Of a stretch of 64,000 nucleotides of DNA, positions 1-6,693 are shown in pieces; position 1 is the stretch's first letter, and every line of letters starts with the position of its first letter. Position numbers and translations under genes: made by a program. The DNA lies in contig JAFQHL010000008.1 in the NCBI GenBank assembly GCA_017397955.1, positions 1-64,000 of the forward strand, given 5' to 3'. The DNA comes from Clostridia bacterium (GTDB taxonomy: Bacteria > Bacillota > Clostridia > Oscillospirales > CAG-382). The notes beneath the pieces were generated by a model. It saw only the letters and a list, made by a program, of their open reading frames with translations. It was not told where the DNA came from and did not search any database.

Positions 1-10
1 AAAATATACA

Positions 11-41
11 AAAATTTCGGGGAAATTTTCCCCGAAATTTT
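11..41. terminator. AT-flanked perfect hairpin, probable bidirectional terminator
   Basis: A 15-base arm (11-25) is exactly complementary to 27-41, with a GGGG/CCCC core and A-rich and T-rich outer ends. It would work as an intrinsic terminator in either direction. It most likely ends a gene lying to the left of the window. Confidence 0.65.
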
Positions 42-99
42 CACTTTATAGTAACCGTATTTTCTTTTTTCGTGTTCTGTGCCTTTGTCAGCGGTCTGA

Positions 100-119
100 G
101 GGCTGTCGCAAGACAGCCC
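100..119. other. Short GC-rich hairpin with GCAA loop
   Basis: GGGCTGTC (100-107) pairs perfectly with GACAGCCC (112-119) around a GCAA tetraloop. There is no U-tract on the 3' side in either direction, so it is not a convincing intrinsic terminator. Its function is unknown. Confidence 0.45.
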
Positions 120-130
120 CAAAAATAGCG

Positions 131-164
131 CAAAAGAACTCCCACCGTTGTCGGCGGGAGTTCT
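131..164 (-). terminator. Terminator of the phosphofructokinase gene
   Basis: The arms 135-147 and 152-164 pair with a single mismatch around a short loop. On the minus strand the stem is followed by a short U-run (complement of the A's at 132-135). It lies 17 bases past the stop codon of the PFK gene. Confidence 0.7.
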
Positions 165-180
165 GTAATTATATATCTGA

Positions 181-1413
181 TTATTCAGCCTTAACTTTGT
201 TAAGCTTAACAAATCTGGGAAGGCTGTCTTCCTTGGGAAGCTGGGTTTCGCCCTGAATAAGGGGAAGAGCGTAAGCGATAAACTTGTCGTTAAGACCGTC
301 CTTGGTCTTGTTCAACCAGCTCTTGGGAACCTTCTTTTCGGTGTTAGCAACAACGGAAAGGTCAAAGAGCTCGATAGCGCACTTGTAACCGCTCTTGGAC
401 TTCTTTCTCTTAAAGCCAACCATTTTATCGGTAACGCCTGCAACTGCACATTCAACAGCAGCCTTACCTGCGGAAAAGCTTTCGTCGATGTCGGTCTGGG
501 AAGCGCAGTGAGCAGCGCAACGCTGGAGGAGGGAAAGCTCAATGCCTCTAACCTTAGCGCCGGTAGCCTTCTCAAGCTTCTTAGCCAACAAAGCAGCAAG
601 ACCGCCGAGCTGAGGATGACCGAAGGAGTCCTTCTTGCCTGTATCGGAAACGAGTCTGCCCATTCTGTTGTGGATGCCTTCGGAAACGGCGATGATGCAA
701 TTGCCCTTTTCTTCGTAGATAGCCTTAACCTTAGCGATGAAGTCCTTCATATTGAAAGCAACTTCGGGGAGATAAATAAGGTCGGGACCGCAACCTTTGT
801 AGCTTGCAAGTGCAGCAGCAGCGGTAAGCCAGCCTGCGTTTCTGCCCATGATTTCAACAACGGTAATCATACCCTTGTCATAAACTCTTGCATCGTGGTA
901 GATTTCCATAAGAGAGGTAGCAATGTACTTAGCAGCAGAAGCATAGCCGGGGCAGTGGTCTGTGCCTGCCAAGTCGTTATCTATAGTCTTAGGAATGCCC
1001 ATAACGCGGCATTCATAGTTGTGTTCAAGCATAAACTTGGATATCTTGTTGCAGGTATCCATAGAGTCGTTACCGCCGTTGTAGAAGAAGTAACGAACGT
1101 CGTACTTTCTGAATATCTCAAGTATACGGTGATAGTCGGTATCATCAACATCAGCACTCTTAAGTTTATAACGGCAGCTACCCAAAGCAGAAGAGGGAGT
1201 GTACTTCATATACTCAAGCTCGTTGGGGTCTTCCTTACCCATATCAATAAGGTTATCATTAAGAACGCCCTTAATACCGTTAAGTGCACCGTAAACCTTG
1301 GTGATATTTTCGTTTTCCAAAGCAGTCTTAATACAACCGTAAGCAGAAGCGTTAATAACGGAGGTAGGACCGCCGGACTGACCTATAATGCATGCGCCTT
1401 TCAATGTGCTCAT
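181..1413 (-). CDS. pfp: Pyrophosphate-dependent 6-phosphofructokinase
   Basis: Phosphorylates fructose 6-phosphate to fructose 1,6-bisphosphate in glycolysis; it is cytoplasmic. The 410-residue protein shows the PFK fold from the N-terminal GQSGGPTSVIN loop. Two signatures separate PPi from ATP enzymes: GGNDS at 113-117, where ATP enzymes have GGDGS, and PKTIDND at 141-147, where ATP enzymes have PGTIDND. Both point to pyrophosphate as donor, and MGRNAGWL at 189-196 fits the sugar-phosphate site. The start ATG follows AAGGATG at usual spacing. It is divergent from class II aldolase, which takes its product, and has its own promoter and terminator. The PPi assignment comes from motif knowledge, not assay. 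If the enzyme is reversible, as the family usually is, it could also serve gluconeogenesis. Confidence 0.93.
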   Translation of the reverse strand: MSTLKGACIIGQSGGPTSVINASAYGCIKTALENENITKVYGALNGIKGVLNDNLIDMGKEDPNELEYMKYTPSSALGSCRYKLKSADVDDTDYHRILEIFRKYDVRYFFYNGGNDSMDTCNKISKFMLEHNYECRVMGIPKTIDNDLAGTDHCPGYASAAKYIATSLMEIYHDARVYDKGMITVVEIMGRNAGWLTAAAALASYKGCGPDLIYLPEVAFNMKDFIAKVKAIYEEKGNCIIAVSEGIHNRMGRLVSDTGKKDSFGHPQLGGLAALLAKKLEKATGAKVRGIELSLLQRCAAHCASQTDIDESFSAGKAAVECAVAGVTDKMVGFKRKKSKSGYKCAIELFDLSVVANTEKKVPKSWLNKTKDGLNDKFIAYALPLIQGETQLPKEDSLPRFVKLNKVKAE

Positions 1414-1449
1414 TTTAAAAACATCCTTTCAACATTTTATTTCCAAATA

Positions 1450-1478
1450 ACTATAACACAGTTTTTTCATAAAATCAA
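1450..1478 (-). promoter_or_regulatory. Sigma-A promoter of pfp
   Basis: On the minus strand, TTGATT (1473-1478), a 17-base spacer and TATAGT (1450-1455) with an upstream TG (extended -10). It lies 37 bases upstream of the pfp start and is back-to-back with the aldolase promoter. Confidence 0.7.
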
Positions 1479-1521
1479 TCATCTTTTTCGCTGATTTTAA
1501 CATTATTTTACCCCTAATCTC

Positions 1522-1550
1522 TTGACAACGCTTACAAATACTGCTAAACT
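1522..1550 (+). promoter_or_regulatory. Sigma-A promoter of fba
   Basis: TTGACA (1522-1527), a 17-base spacer, then TAAACT (1545-1550) with an extended TGC before it. The leader to the fba start is short, about 40 bases, and shows no riboswitch-like structure. Confidence 0.8.
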
Positions 1551-1594
1551 AAGCGGGTAAATTCAATTTTTTCTTATAAAGGAGAGATTTAGTT

Positions 1595-2533
1595 ATGGCA
1601 TTAGTTACTTCTGCTGAAATGTTCAAGAAGGCTTACGAAGGCGGCTACGCTATCGGTGCTTTCAACGTGAACAATATGGAAATTGTTCAGGGTATTACAG
1701 AAGCATGTAAGGAAGAAAAGGCTCCTGTTATACTTCAGGTTTCCAAGGGTGCGCGCGCTTATGCAAACCACACTTACCTTGTAAAGCTTGTTGAAGCTGC
1801 TGTTCTTGAATGTCCTGAAATTCCCGTTGTTCTTCACCTTGACCACGGTCCCGATTTCGAAACCTGTAAGTCTTGCATCGACGGCGGCTTTACCTCCGTT
1901 ATGATAGACGGTTCTTCTCACTCCTTCAAGGATAATATCGAGCTGACCAAGAAGGTTGTTGAATATGCACACGCACACGGCGTTGTTGTTGAAGGCGAAC
2001 TCGGTACCCTCGCAGGCATTGAAGATGACGTTCAGGTTTCCGCAGAGGATTCTTCTTATACACGTCCCGAAGAAGTTGAAGAATTTGTTTCCAAGACCGG
2101 TGTTGACTCTCTTGCTATCGCTATCGGTACCAGCCACGGCGCATACAAGTTCAAGCCCGGCACAGAACCTCAGCTCCGTTTCGATATTCTTGAAGACATT
2201 TCCAAGAGACTTCCCGGTTTCCCCATCGTTCTTCACGGTTCTTCTTCTGTTCCTCAGAATTATGTAACCATGATTAACGAAAACGGCGGTAAGATGCCCG
2301 GCGCTATCGGCGTTCCCGAAGACCAGCTCCGCAAGGCAGCTTCTCTCGCAGTTTGTAAGATAAACATTGACTCTGACCTCAGACTTGCTATGACCGGTAC
2401 CATTCGTCAGTTCTTCAACGAACATCCCGATAAGTTTGACCCCAGAGAATATCTTAAGCCCGCAAGAGCTAACATTAAGGAACTTGTTCGTCACAAGCTC
2501 GTTAACGTTCTCGGCTGCAACGGCAAGGCATAA
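1595..2533 (+). CDS. fba: Class II fructose-bisphosphate aldolase
   Basis: Cleaves fructose 1,6-bisphosphate into dihydroxyacetone phosphate and glyceraldehyde 3-phosphate. The 312-residue protein has the class II zinc-enzyme layout: LHLDHG supplies the first zinc-binding histidine, EGELGTLAG contains the conserved glutamates, and LHGSSSVP carries a later histidine. An NIDSDLR motif near the C-terminus marks the phosphate-binding strand. The start ATG has GGAGAG nine bases upstream. Codon choice is strongly biased (many GTT, CTT, AAG, TTC), as expected for an abundant enzyme. It is expressed alone from its own promoter and closed by a strong terminator. It works directly after the divergent PPi-PFK. 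Confidence 0.96.
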   Translation: MALVTSAEMFKKAYEGGYAIGAFNVNNMEIVQGITEACKEEKAPVILQVSKGARAYANHTYLVKLVEAAVLECPEIPVVLHLDHGPDFETCKSCIDGGFTSVMIDGSSHSFKDNIELTKKVVEYAHAHGVVVEGELGTLAGIEDDVQVSAEDSSYTRPEEVEEFVSKTGVDSLAIAIGTSHGAYKFKPGTEPQLRFDILEDISKRLPGFPIVLHGSSSVPQNYVTMINENGGKMPGAIGVPEDQLRKAASLAVCKINIDSDLRLAMTGTIRQFFNEHPDKFDPREYLKPARANIKELVRHKLVNVLGCNGKA

Positions 2534-2553
2534 GTACAGATATCAATATATAC

Positions 2554-2584
2554 AAAGCGGAAGGCGTAAGTCCTTCCGCTTTTT
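2554..2584 (+). terminator. Terminator of fba
   Basis: An 11-base perfect stem, AAAGCGGAAGG (2554-2564) with CCTTCCGCTTT (2572-2582), followed by further T's. It lies 20 bases after the fba stop. Confidence 0.9.
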
Positions 2585-2592
2585 GCTCTTTT

Positions 2593-2610
2593 GCTGAAAA
2601 ATTTTTCAGC
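2593..2610. promoter_or_regulatory. 18-base perfect palindrome upstream of adhE promoter
   Basis: An uninterrupted 18-base palindrome, GCTGAAAAATTTTTCAGC, ends two bases before the adhE -35 box. The position suits a repressor or activator operator. It does not match the Rex site TTGTTAANNNNTTAACAA that I would expect for a redox-controlled adhE. A residual terminator role is the alternative. Confidence 0.4.
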
Positions 2611-2612
2611 TA

Positions 2613-2641
2613 TTGACTTTGATAAAATATAGGAATAATAT
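2613..2641 (+). promoter_or_regulatory. Sigma-A promoter of adhE operon
   Basis: TTGACT (2613-2618), 17 bases, TAATAT (2636-2641). A perfect TATAAT with preceding TG also lies at 2649-2654, without a matching -35, so the exact -10 is uncertain. Either places the start of transcription shortly before the GGAGGTG of adhE. Confidence 0.65.
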
Positions 2642-2676
2642 TGTGGTGTATAATGATATACGGAGGTGCTTGTTAT

Positions 2677-5289
2677 ATGAGTAATTATCCTTATACGGAA
2701 GGCGTTGATAAGCTTAATGAACTTATCGCAAATGTACGCAAGGCTATGGAGAAATTCTCTACCTACAGTCAAGAGCAGGTAGATGCAATTTTTAAAGCCG
2801 CTGCTCTTGCCGCAGATAAGGCGCGTATTCCCTTGGCAAAAATGGCTGTGGAAGAAACGGGTATGGGCGTGGTGGAAGATAAGGTTATAAAGAACCATTA
2901 CGCCGCAGAATACATCTATAACGCATATAAGAATTCCAAGACCTGCGGTGTTATAGAAAGCGACCCTGTTTTCGGTATAAGCAAAATCGCAGAGCCCGTT
3001 GGCGTTCTTGCGGCAATTATCCCCACCACGAATCCCACCTCAACTGCAATATTTAAAACACTTATTGCTTTAAAAACCCGTAACGGTATTATTATAAGTC
3101 CCCATCCCAGAGCAAAGAACTCAACCATCGCCGCCGCAAAGGTGGTGCTGGAAGCGGCTGTTGCCGCAGGCGCCCCCGAGGGTATTATCGGTTGGATAGA
3201 TGTTCCTTCTCTGGATATGACCACCACACTTATGAAGGCGTCCGATACCATTCTTGCAACCGGCGGTCCCGGTATGGTTAAATCTGCGTACTCCAGCGGC
3301 AAGCCCGCCATCGGCGTAGGCGCGGGCAACACTCCCGCGATTATCCACGACAGTGCAGATGTCGTGCTTGCAGTTAACTCTATCATCCATTCCAAAACCT
3401 TTGATAATGGGATGATTTGTGCATCCGAACAGTCTGTGATTGTAATGGACAGTATATATGATGCTGTTAAGGCAGAGTTTGTCAAGCGCGGCGCATATTT
3501 CCTGAAAGAAGACCAACTTGATAATGTTCGTCACGCCATGATAATCAACGGCTCTCTCAACGCCGCTATTGTTGGTCAGAGCGCTTGCCGTATAGGCGAA
3601 ATAGCGGGGATAGAAGTTCCCGGTGGCAGTAAGGTTCTTATCGGCGAGGTTGAAAGCGTTGATATATCCGAAGCCTTTGCACACGAAAAACTTTCTCCCG
3701 TTCTTGCCATGTACAGGGCTAAGGATATCGAAGACGCGTTCTCTAAGGCAGAACAGCTTATTGCAGACGGCGGCTTCGGTCATACCTCTTCCATATACCT
3801 TAACACGCTTACCGAACGGGCGTTGCTTAACGATTTTGCAGAGCGTATGAAGACCTGTCGTATCGTAGTTAACACCCCTTCCTCTCACGGCGGTATAGGC
3901 GACCTTTACAACTTTGCTATGCGCCCCTCTCTCACTCTTGGCTGCGGTAGCTGGGGCGGCAACAGCGTTTCCGAAAATGTCGGTATTGAGCATATCCTTA
4001 ATATAAAGAATGTAGCGGAAAGGAGAGAAAATATGCTGTGGTTCAGAACACCTGAAAAGGTGTATCTCAAAAAAGGCTGTCTGCCTGTTGCTTTGACAGA
4101 ACTCGGTGATATAAGCAAAACAAAACGTGCTTTTATCGTTACCGATAGCTTTTTGTATCAGAACGGCTACACCAAGTGTGTGGAGCAGAAGCTTGACGAG
4201 CTGGGCATAATGCACACAACCTTCTCCGCCGTAGAGCCCGACCCTACACTTGCATGTGCAAAAGCAGGTGCTGAGCAGATGCGCGCTTTCCGCCCCGATG
4301 TAATCATCGCCTTGGGTGGCGGCTCTCCTATGGATGCCGCAAAGATTATGTGGGTGCTTTACGAGCATCCCGAGGCTGACTTTATGGATATGGCAATGCG
4401 CTTTATGGATATAAGAAAGCGTATCGCTCCTTTCCCCAAGATGGGCGAAAAAGCTTATTTCGTGGCTATCCCCACATCAGCTGGTACAGGCTCCGAGGTA
4501 ACTCCTTTTGCGGTAATAACAGACGAAAGCACAGGCGTTAAATATCCCTTGGCAGATTACGAGCTTATGCCTGACATGGCAATAGTGGATGCGGACCTTA
4601 TGATGAATGCACCCAAGGGGCTTACCTCTGCTTCCGGTATAGATGTGCTTGTTCACGCTTTGGAAGCGTACGCTTCTGTTATGGCAACCGACTTTACCGA
4701 CAGTATGGCGCTCAAGGCTTTAAAACTTGTGTTTGAATATCTGCCCCGCGCTTATGATAACGGCCCCAACGACCCTGAGGCAAGGGAACACATGGCTAAC
4801 GCCGCTACTATGGCTGGTATGGCTTTTGCAAACGCATTCCTCGGCGTGTGTCACTCTATGGCACACAAACTCGGTGCATTCCATCACCTTGCACACGGCT
4901 TGGCAAACGCTTTGCTTATTACCGAGGTTTTAAGGTTTAATTCTGCGGAAGTTCCTCCCAAAATGGGTACCTTCCCTCAGTATACACATCCTCACACTCT
5001 GCGCAGATATGCAGAGGTTGCGGAATACCTTGGCATAAAGGGCGATGATGACAGCGCCAAATTCCAAGGGCTTGTTGATGCAATAGAAGAACTCAAAGTC
5101 AAGGTGGGCGTAAAGGCTTCCGTTAAGGAATACGGCATAGACGAAAAAGACTTTCTTGAGCGTCTTGACGAAATGACCGAGCAAGCGTTTGACGACCAGT
5201 GTACCGGCGCCAACCCCCGTTATCCTCTCATGAGTGAGATAAAGCAGATGTATCTTAACGCATATTACGGAACAAAGGAGGAAGTGTAA
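2677..5289 (+). CDS. adhE: Bifunctional acetaldehyde-CoA/alcohol dehydrogenase AdhE
   Basis: Reduces acetyl-CoA to acetaldehyde and then ethanol with NADH, regenerating NAD+ during fermentation. It is 870 residues, the usual AdhE size. The N-terminal aldehyde dehydrogenase half (about 1-440) has NGMICASEQS with the catalytic cysteine at about 248. The C-terminal iron-dependent alcohol dehydrogenase half (about 450-870) has GGGSPMDAAK for NAD binding, then the metal-binding histidines in HALEAY and in GVCHSMAHKLGAFHHLAHG. I start at the ATG of MSNYPYTE because GGAGGTG sits eight bases before it; the open frame extends 12 codons upstream without support. AdhE typically forms cytoplasmic spirosomes. 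The stop codon overlaps the next gene by one base. Confidence 0.96.
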   Translation: MSNYPYTEGVDKLNELIANVRKAMEKFSTYSQEQVDAIFKAAALAADKARIPLAKMAVEETGMGVVEDKVIKNHYAAEYIYNAYKNSKTCGVIESDPVFGISKIAEPVGVLAAIIPTTNPTSTAIFKTLIALKTRNGIIISPHPRAKNSTIAAAKVVLEAAVAAGAPEGIIGWIDVPSLDMTTTLMKASDTILATGGPGMVKSAYSSGKPAIGVGAGNTPAIIHDSADVVLAVNSIIHSKTFDNGMICASEQSVIVMDSIYDAVKAEFVKRGAYFLKEDQLDNVRHAMIINGSLNAAIVGQSACRIGEIAGIEVPGGSKVLIGEVESVDISEAFAHEKLSPVLAMYRAKDIEDAFSKAEQLIADGGFGHTSSIYLNTLTERALLNDFAERMKTCRIVVNTPSSHGGIGDLYNFAMRPSLTLGCGSWGGNSVSENVGIEHILNIKNVAERRENMLWFRTPEKVYLKKGCLPVALTELGDISKTKRAFIVTDSFLYQNGYTKCVEQKLDELGIMHTTFSAVEPDPTLACAKAGAEQMRAFRPDVIIALGGGSPMDAAKIMWVLYEHPEADFMDMAMRFMDIRKRIAPFPKMGEKAYFVAIPTSAGTGSEVTPFAVITDESTGVKYPLADYELMPDMAIVDADLMMNAPKGLTSASGIDVLVHALEAYASVMATDFTDSMALKALKLVFEYLPRAYDNGPNDPEAREHMANAATMAGMAFANAFLGVCHSMAHKLGAFHHLAHGLANALLITEVLRFNSAEVPPKMGTFPQYTHPHTLRRYAEVAEYLGIKGDDDSAKFQGLVDAIEELKVKVGVKASVKEYGIDEKDFLERLDEMTEQAFDDQCTGANPRYPLMSEIKQMYLNAYYGTKEEV

Positions 5290-6044
5290 TGAACATTCAA
5301 AACGACCAAATCCTGGCTGTAAGACCTTCCAAGACCATTTACCGCGAGGGCAACACCGTTGTAAAATCCTTTAACGCCAGCTTTTCCAAGTCCGATGTTC
5401 TTAACGAGGCACTTAACCAGTCCCGCGTTGAGGAAACAGGGCTTAACATTCCCCGTATACTTGAGGTTATGACCATTGACGGTTGTTGGGCATTTCGTGC
5501 GGATTATATACCGGGCAAAACTCTTCAGCAGCTGATGACTGAAAACCCCGATAAGATGGATGCATATATGGAGCTGTTTGTTGACCTTCAGTTGGAAATG
5601 CATTCCAAAACTTGCCCCTTGCTTAATAAGCTAAAGGATAAGATGCACAGAAAGATAAGCGAAACGGATTTGGATGCCACCACCCGTTACGAATTGCACA
5701 CAAGGCTTGAGTCTATGCCTAAGCACACAAAGCTTTGCCATGGCGACTTCAACCCCTCTAATATAATAATCACCGACGAGGGTGTGCCTTATATTCTTGA
5801 CTGGTCTCACGCAACACAGGGTAACGCTTCTGCCGATGCGGCTCGCACATATCTGTTGTTCAAGCTTGCGGGCGCGGATAAGGAAGCCGAAATGTATTTG
5901 CGCATGTTCTGCAAGAAGAGCGATACCGCAATGCAGTATGTTCAAAAATGGATGCCCATCGTTGCCGCTTCACAGTCTGTTAAGCGTAAGGACAGCGAAA
6001 GAGAGCTTCTCCTCCGCTGGGCAAATGTTTGCGAATACGAATAA
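5289..6044 (+). CDS. APH/choline-kinase-type phosphotransferase
   Basis: A 251-residue small-molecule kinase-like protein of the aminoglycoside phosphotransferase/thiamine kinase/choline kinase superfamily. CHGDFNPSNIII carries the catalytic Asp and the metal-binding Asn of the HGDxxxxN Brenner motif, and YILDWSHA carries the second metal Asp (DFG-equivalent). The N-terminal part has FRADYIPGKTL, the linker between lobes. Substrate cannot be told from sequence; an ethanolamine/choline/thiamine-type small molecule or a metabolite repair role is as plausible as drug modification. It starts at an ATG sharing one base with the adhE TAA and is followed by a terminator, so it is the second gene of the adhE operon. 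That coupling is unusual. Confidence 0.8.
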   Translation: MNIQNDQILAVRPSKTIYREGNTVVKSFNASFSKSDVLNEALNQSRVEETGLNIPRILEVMTIDGCWAFRADYIPGKTLQQLMTENPDKMDAYMELFVDLQLEMHSKTCPLLNKLKDKMHRKISETDLDATTRYELHTRLESMPKHTKLCHGDFNPSNIIITDEGVPYILDWSHATQGNASADAARTYLLFKLAGADKEAEMYLRMFCKKSDTAMQYVQKWMPIVAASQSVKRKDSERELLLRWANVCEYE

Positions 6045-6050
6045 AAAGAT

Positions 6051-6082
6051 AGGAGCTATCAAAATCGGTAGCTCCTTTTTTG
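6051..6082 (+). terminator. Terminator of the adhE operon
   Basis: AGGAGCTA (6051-6058) pairs with TAGCTCCT (6069-6076), followed by a T-run. It begins six bases after the stop of the phosphotransferase gene. Confidence 0.85.
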
Positions 6083-6092
6083 TGTTTGCAAC

Positions 6093-6123
6093 AAAAAAAG
6101 AAAGCCCGCTTTAAAAGGGCTTT
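6093..6123 (-). terminator. Terminator of the 56-residue peptide gene
   Basis: AAAGCCC (6101-6107) pairs with GGGCTTT (6117-6123). Upstream on the plus strand is a run of A's (6093-6099) that becomes the U-tract on the minus strand. It faces the peptide gene, about 77 bases after its stop. Confidence 0.7.
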
Positions 6124-6199
6124 CCTGTTACACTCTAAATAGTGTCCGTTGGAGGGAACGGTAAACTTTGCGTTATGCTAAAACTAAACGGTAGAGGTA

Positions 6200-6370
6200 T
6201 TACCAATCGCCCCACCAGTTATCGTCTTCACTAGGCGCTTCGATTGCGCTGTTATCGCTTTCGTTTGGCGCGCAACTACTGGTAACGTCGCTGATAGTGG
6301 CAATGTCACCATCGAACAAAAAATGCTTAAGCGTAAGTTCGGGCTGTTCGTATGCTAATTTTTTACTCAT
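6200..6370 (-). CDS. 56-residue acidic, Trp-ending peptide; possible RiPP-like precursor
   Basis: I start at MSKKLAYEQPEL because a strong GGAGGGGG lies upstream at good spacing; the longer open frame has no site. The peptide has a short basic start, a YEQPEL segment, a hydrophobic stretch (LKHFLFDGDIATIS), one cysteine, and a very acidic tail ending EDDNWWGDW. There is no signal peptide or membrane segment. The YExPEL plus F..DGDIxTxS layout recalls short clostridial peptides sometimes proposed as leader/core precursors, but I see no modification enzyme or transporter next to it. It has its own consensus promoter with an overlapping palindrome and its own terminator, so it is a real, regulated monocistronic gene. 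Function unknown. Confidence 0.65.
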   Translation of the reverse strand: MSKKLAYEQPELTLKHFLFDGDIATISDVTSSCAPNESDNSAIEAPSEDDNWWGDW

Positions 6371-6423
6371 TTTATAAATATCCCCCTCCGGAAATTTTAT
6401 AACTGACAACAAAATACCATCAT

Positions 6424-6438
6424 TACTTACAGTAAGTA
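6424..6438. promoter_or_regulatory. 15-base operator-like palindrome overlapping peptide promoter
   Basis: TACTTACAGTAAGTA has two 7-base arms around one central base and overlaps the -10 box (6435-6440) of the minus-strand promoter. That placement is typical of a repressor operator. The regulator is not identifiable from the window. Confidence 0.5.
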
Positions 6439-6463
6439 TAACACCATTGAATTGACTTGTCAA
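6435..6463 (-). promoter_or_regulatory. Consensus sigma-A promoter of the peptide gene
   Basis: On the minus strand, TTGACA (6458-6463), 17 bases, TATACT (6435-6440). It is among the best promoter matches in the window, implying strong expression when not repressed. The leader to the start codon is about 58 bases. Confidence 0.8.
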
Positions 6464-6624
6464 TAGTTTTTGTAACAATTTACTTGTTGTTATGTAAAAG
6501 TTTTTAATAAAATTCTACCAAAAAAGTGTTTTATATTGTGGGTATTCTTTTTTTAATCAGGTAATTGTGTGTAAAAAACAGGGCGTTTTTAATAAATAAT
6601 GTGCGTAAAAATTCCATATTGCTC

Positions 6625-6653
6625 TTGAAAAACGTGTAAAAAAATGATATCAT
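6625..6653 (+). promoter_or_regulatory. Sigma-A promoter of the gltX gene series
   Basis: TTGAAA (6625-6630), 17 bases, TATCAT (6648-6653) with extended TGA before it. This is the only good promoter seen before a twelve-gene plus-strand run. Confidence 0.7.
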
Positions 6654-6693
6654 AAGTTATTATAGTATAAATAGGCAAAGTATGGAGGTCAAT

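Larger units (their letters stand above)
6371..6693. other. 323-base intergenic stretch with divergent promoters
   Basis: Holds the peptide-gene promoter and palindrome on the left and the gltX promoter on the right. The middle (about 6480-6610) is AT-rich with no gene, no credible hairpin terminator and no T-box. The gltX leader is only about 35 bases. Confidence 0.6.

Noticed and set aside
100-119. Hairpin with GCAA loop as an intrinsic terminator
   Set aside because: No U-tract follows it in either direction; kept only as an unexplained hairpin.
508-1494. 328-codon plus-strand open frame antisense to pfp
   Set aside because: Overlaps the whole phosphofructokinase gene and its promoter; cysteine- and valine-rich shadow composition.
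2677-5289. Two separate genes instead of a fused AdhE
   Set aside because: One uninterrupted frame covers both domains at the usual AdhE length.
6371-6693. Possible T-box leader for gltX
   Set aside because: The predicted transcript start is about 35 bases before the ATG, too short for a T-box; no specifier stem, T-box sequence or terminator is seen.
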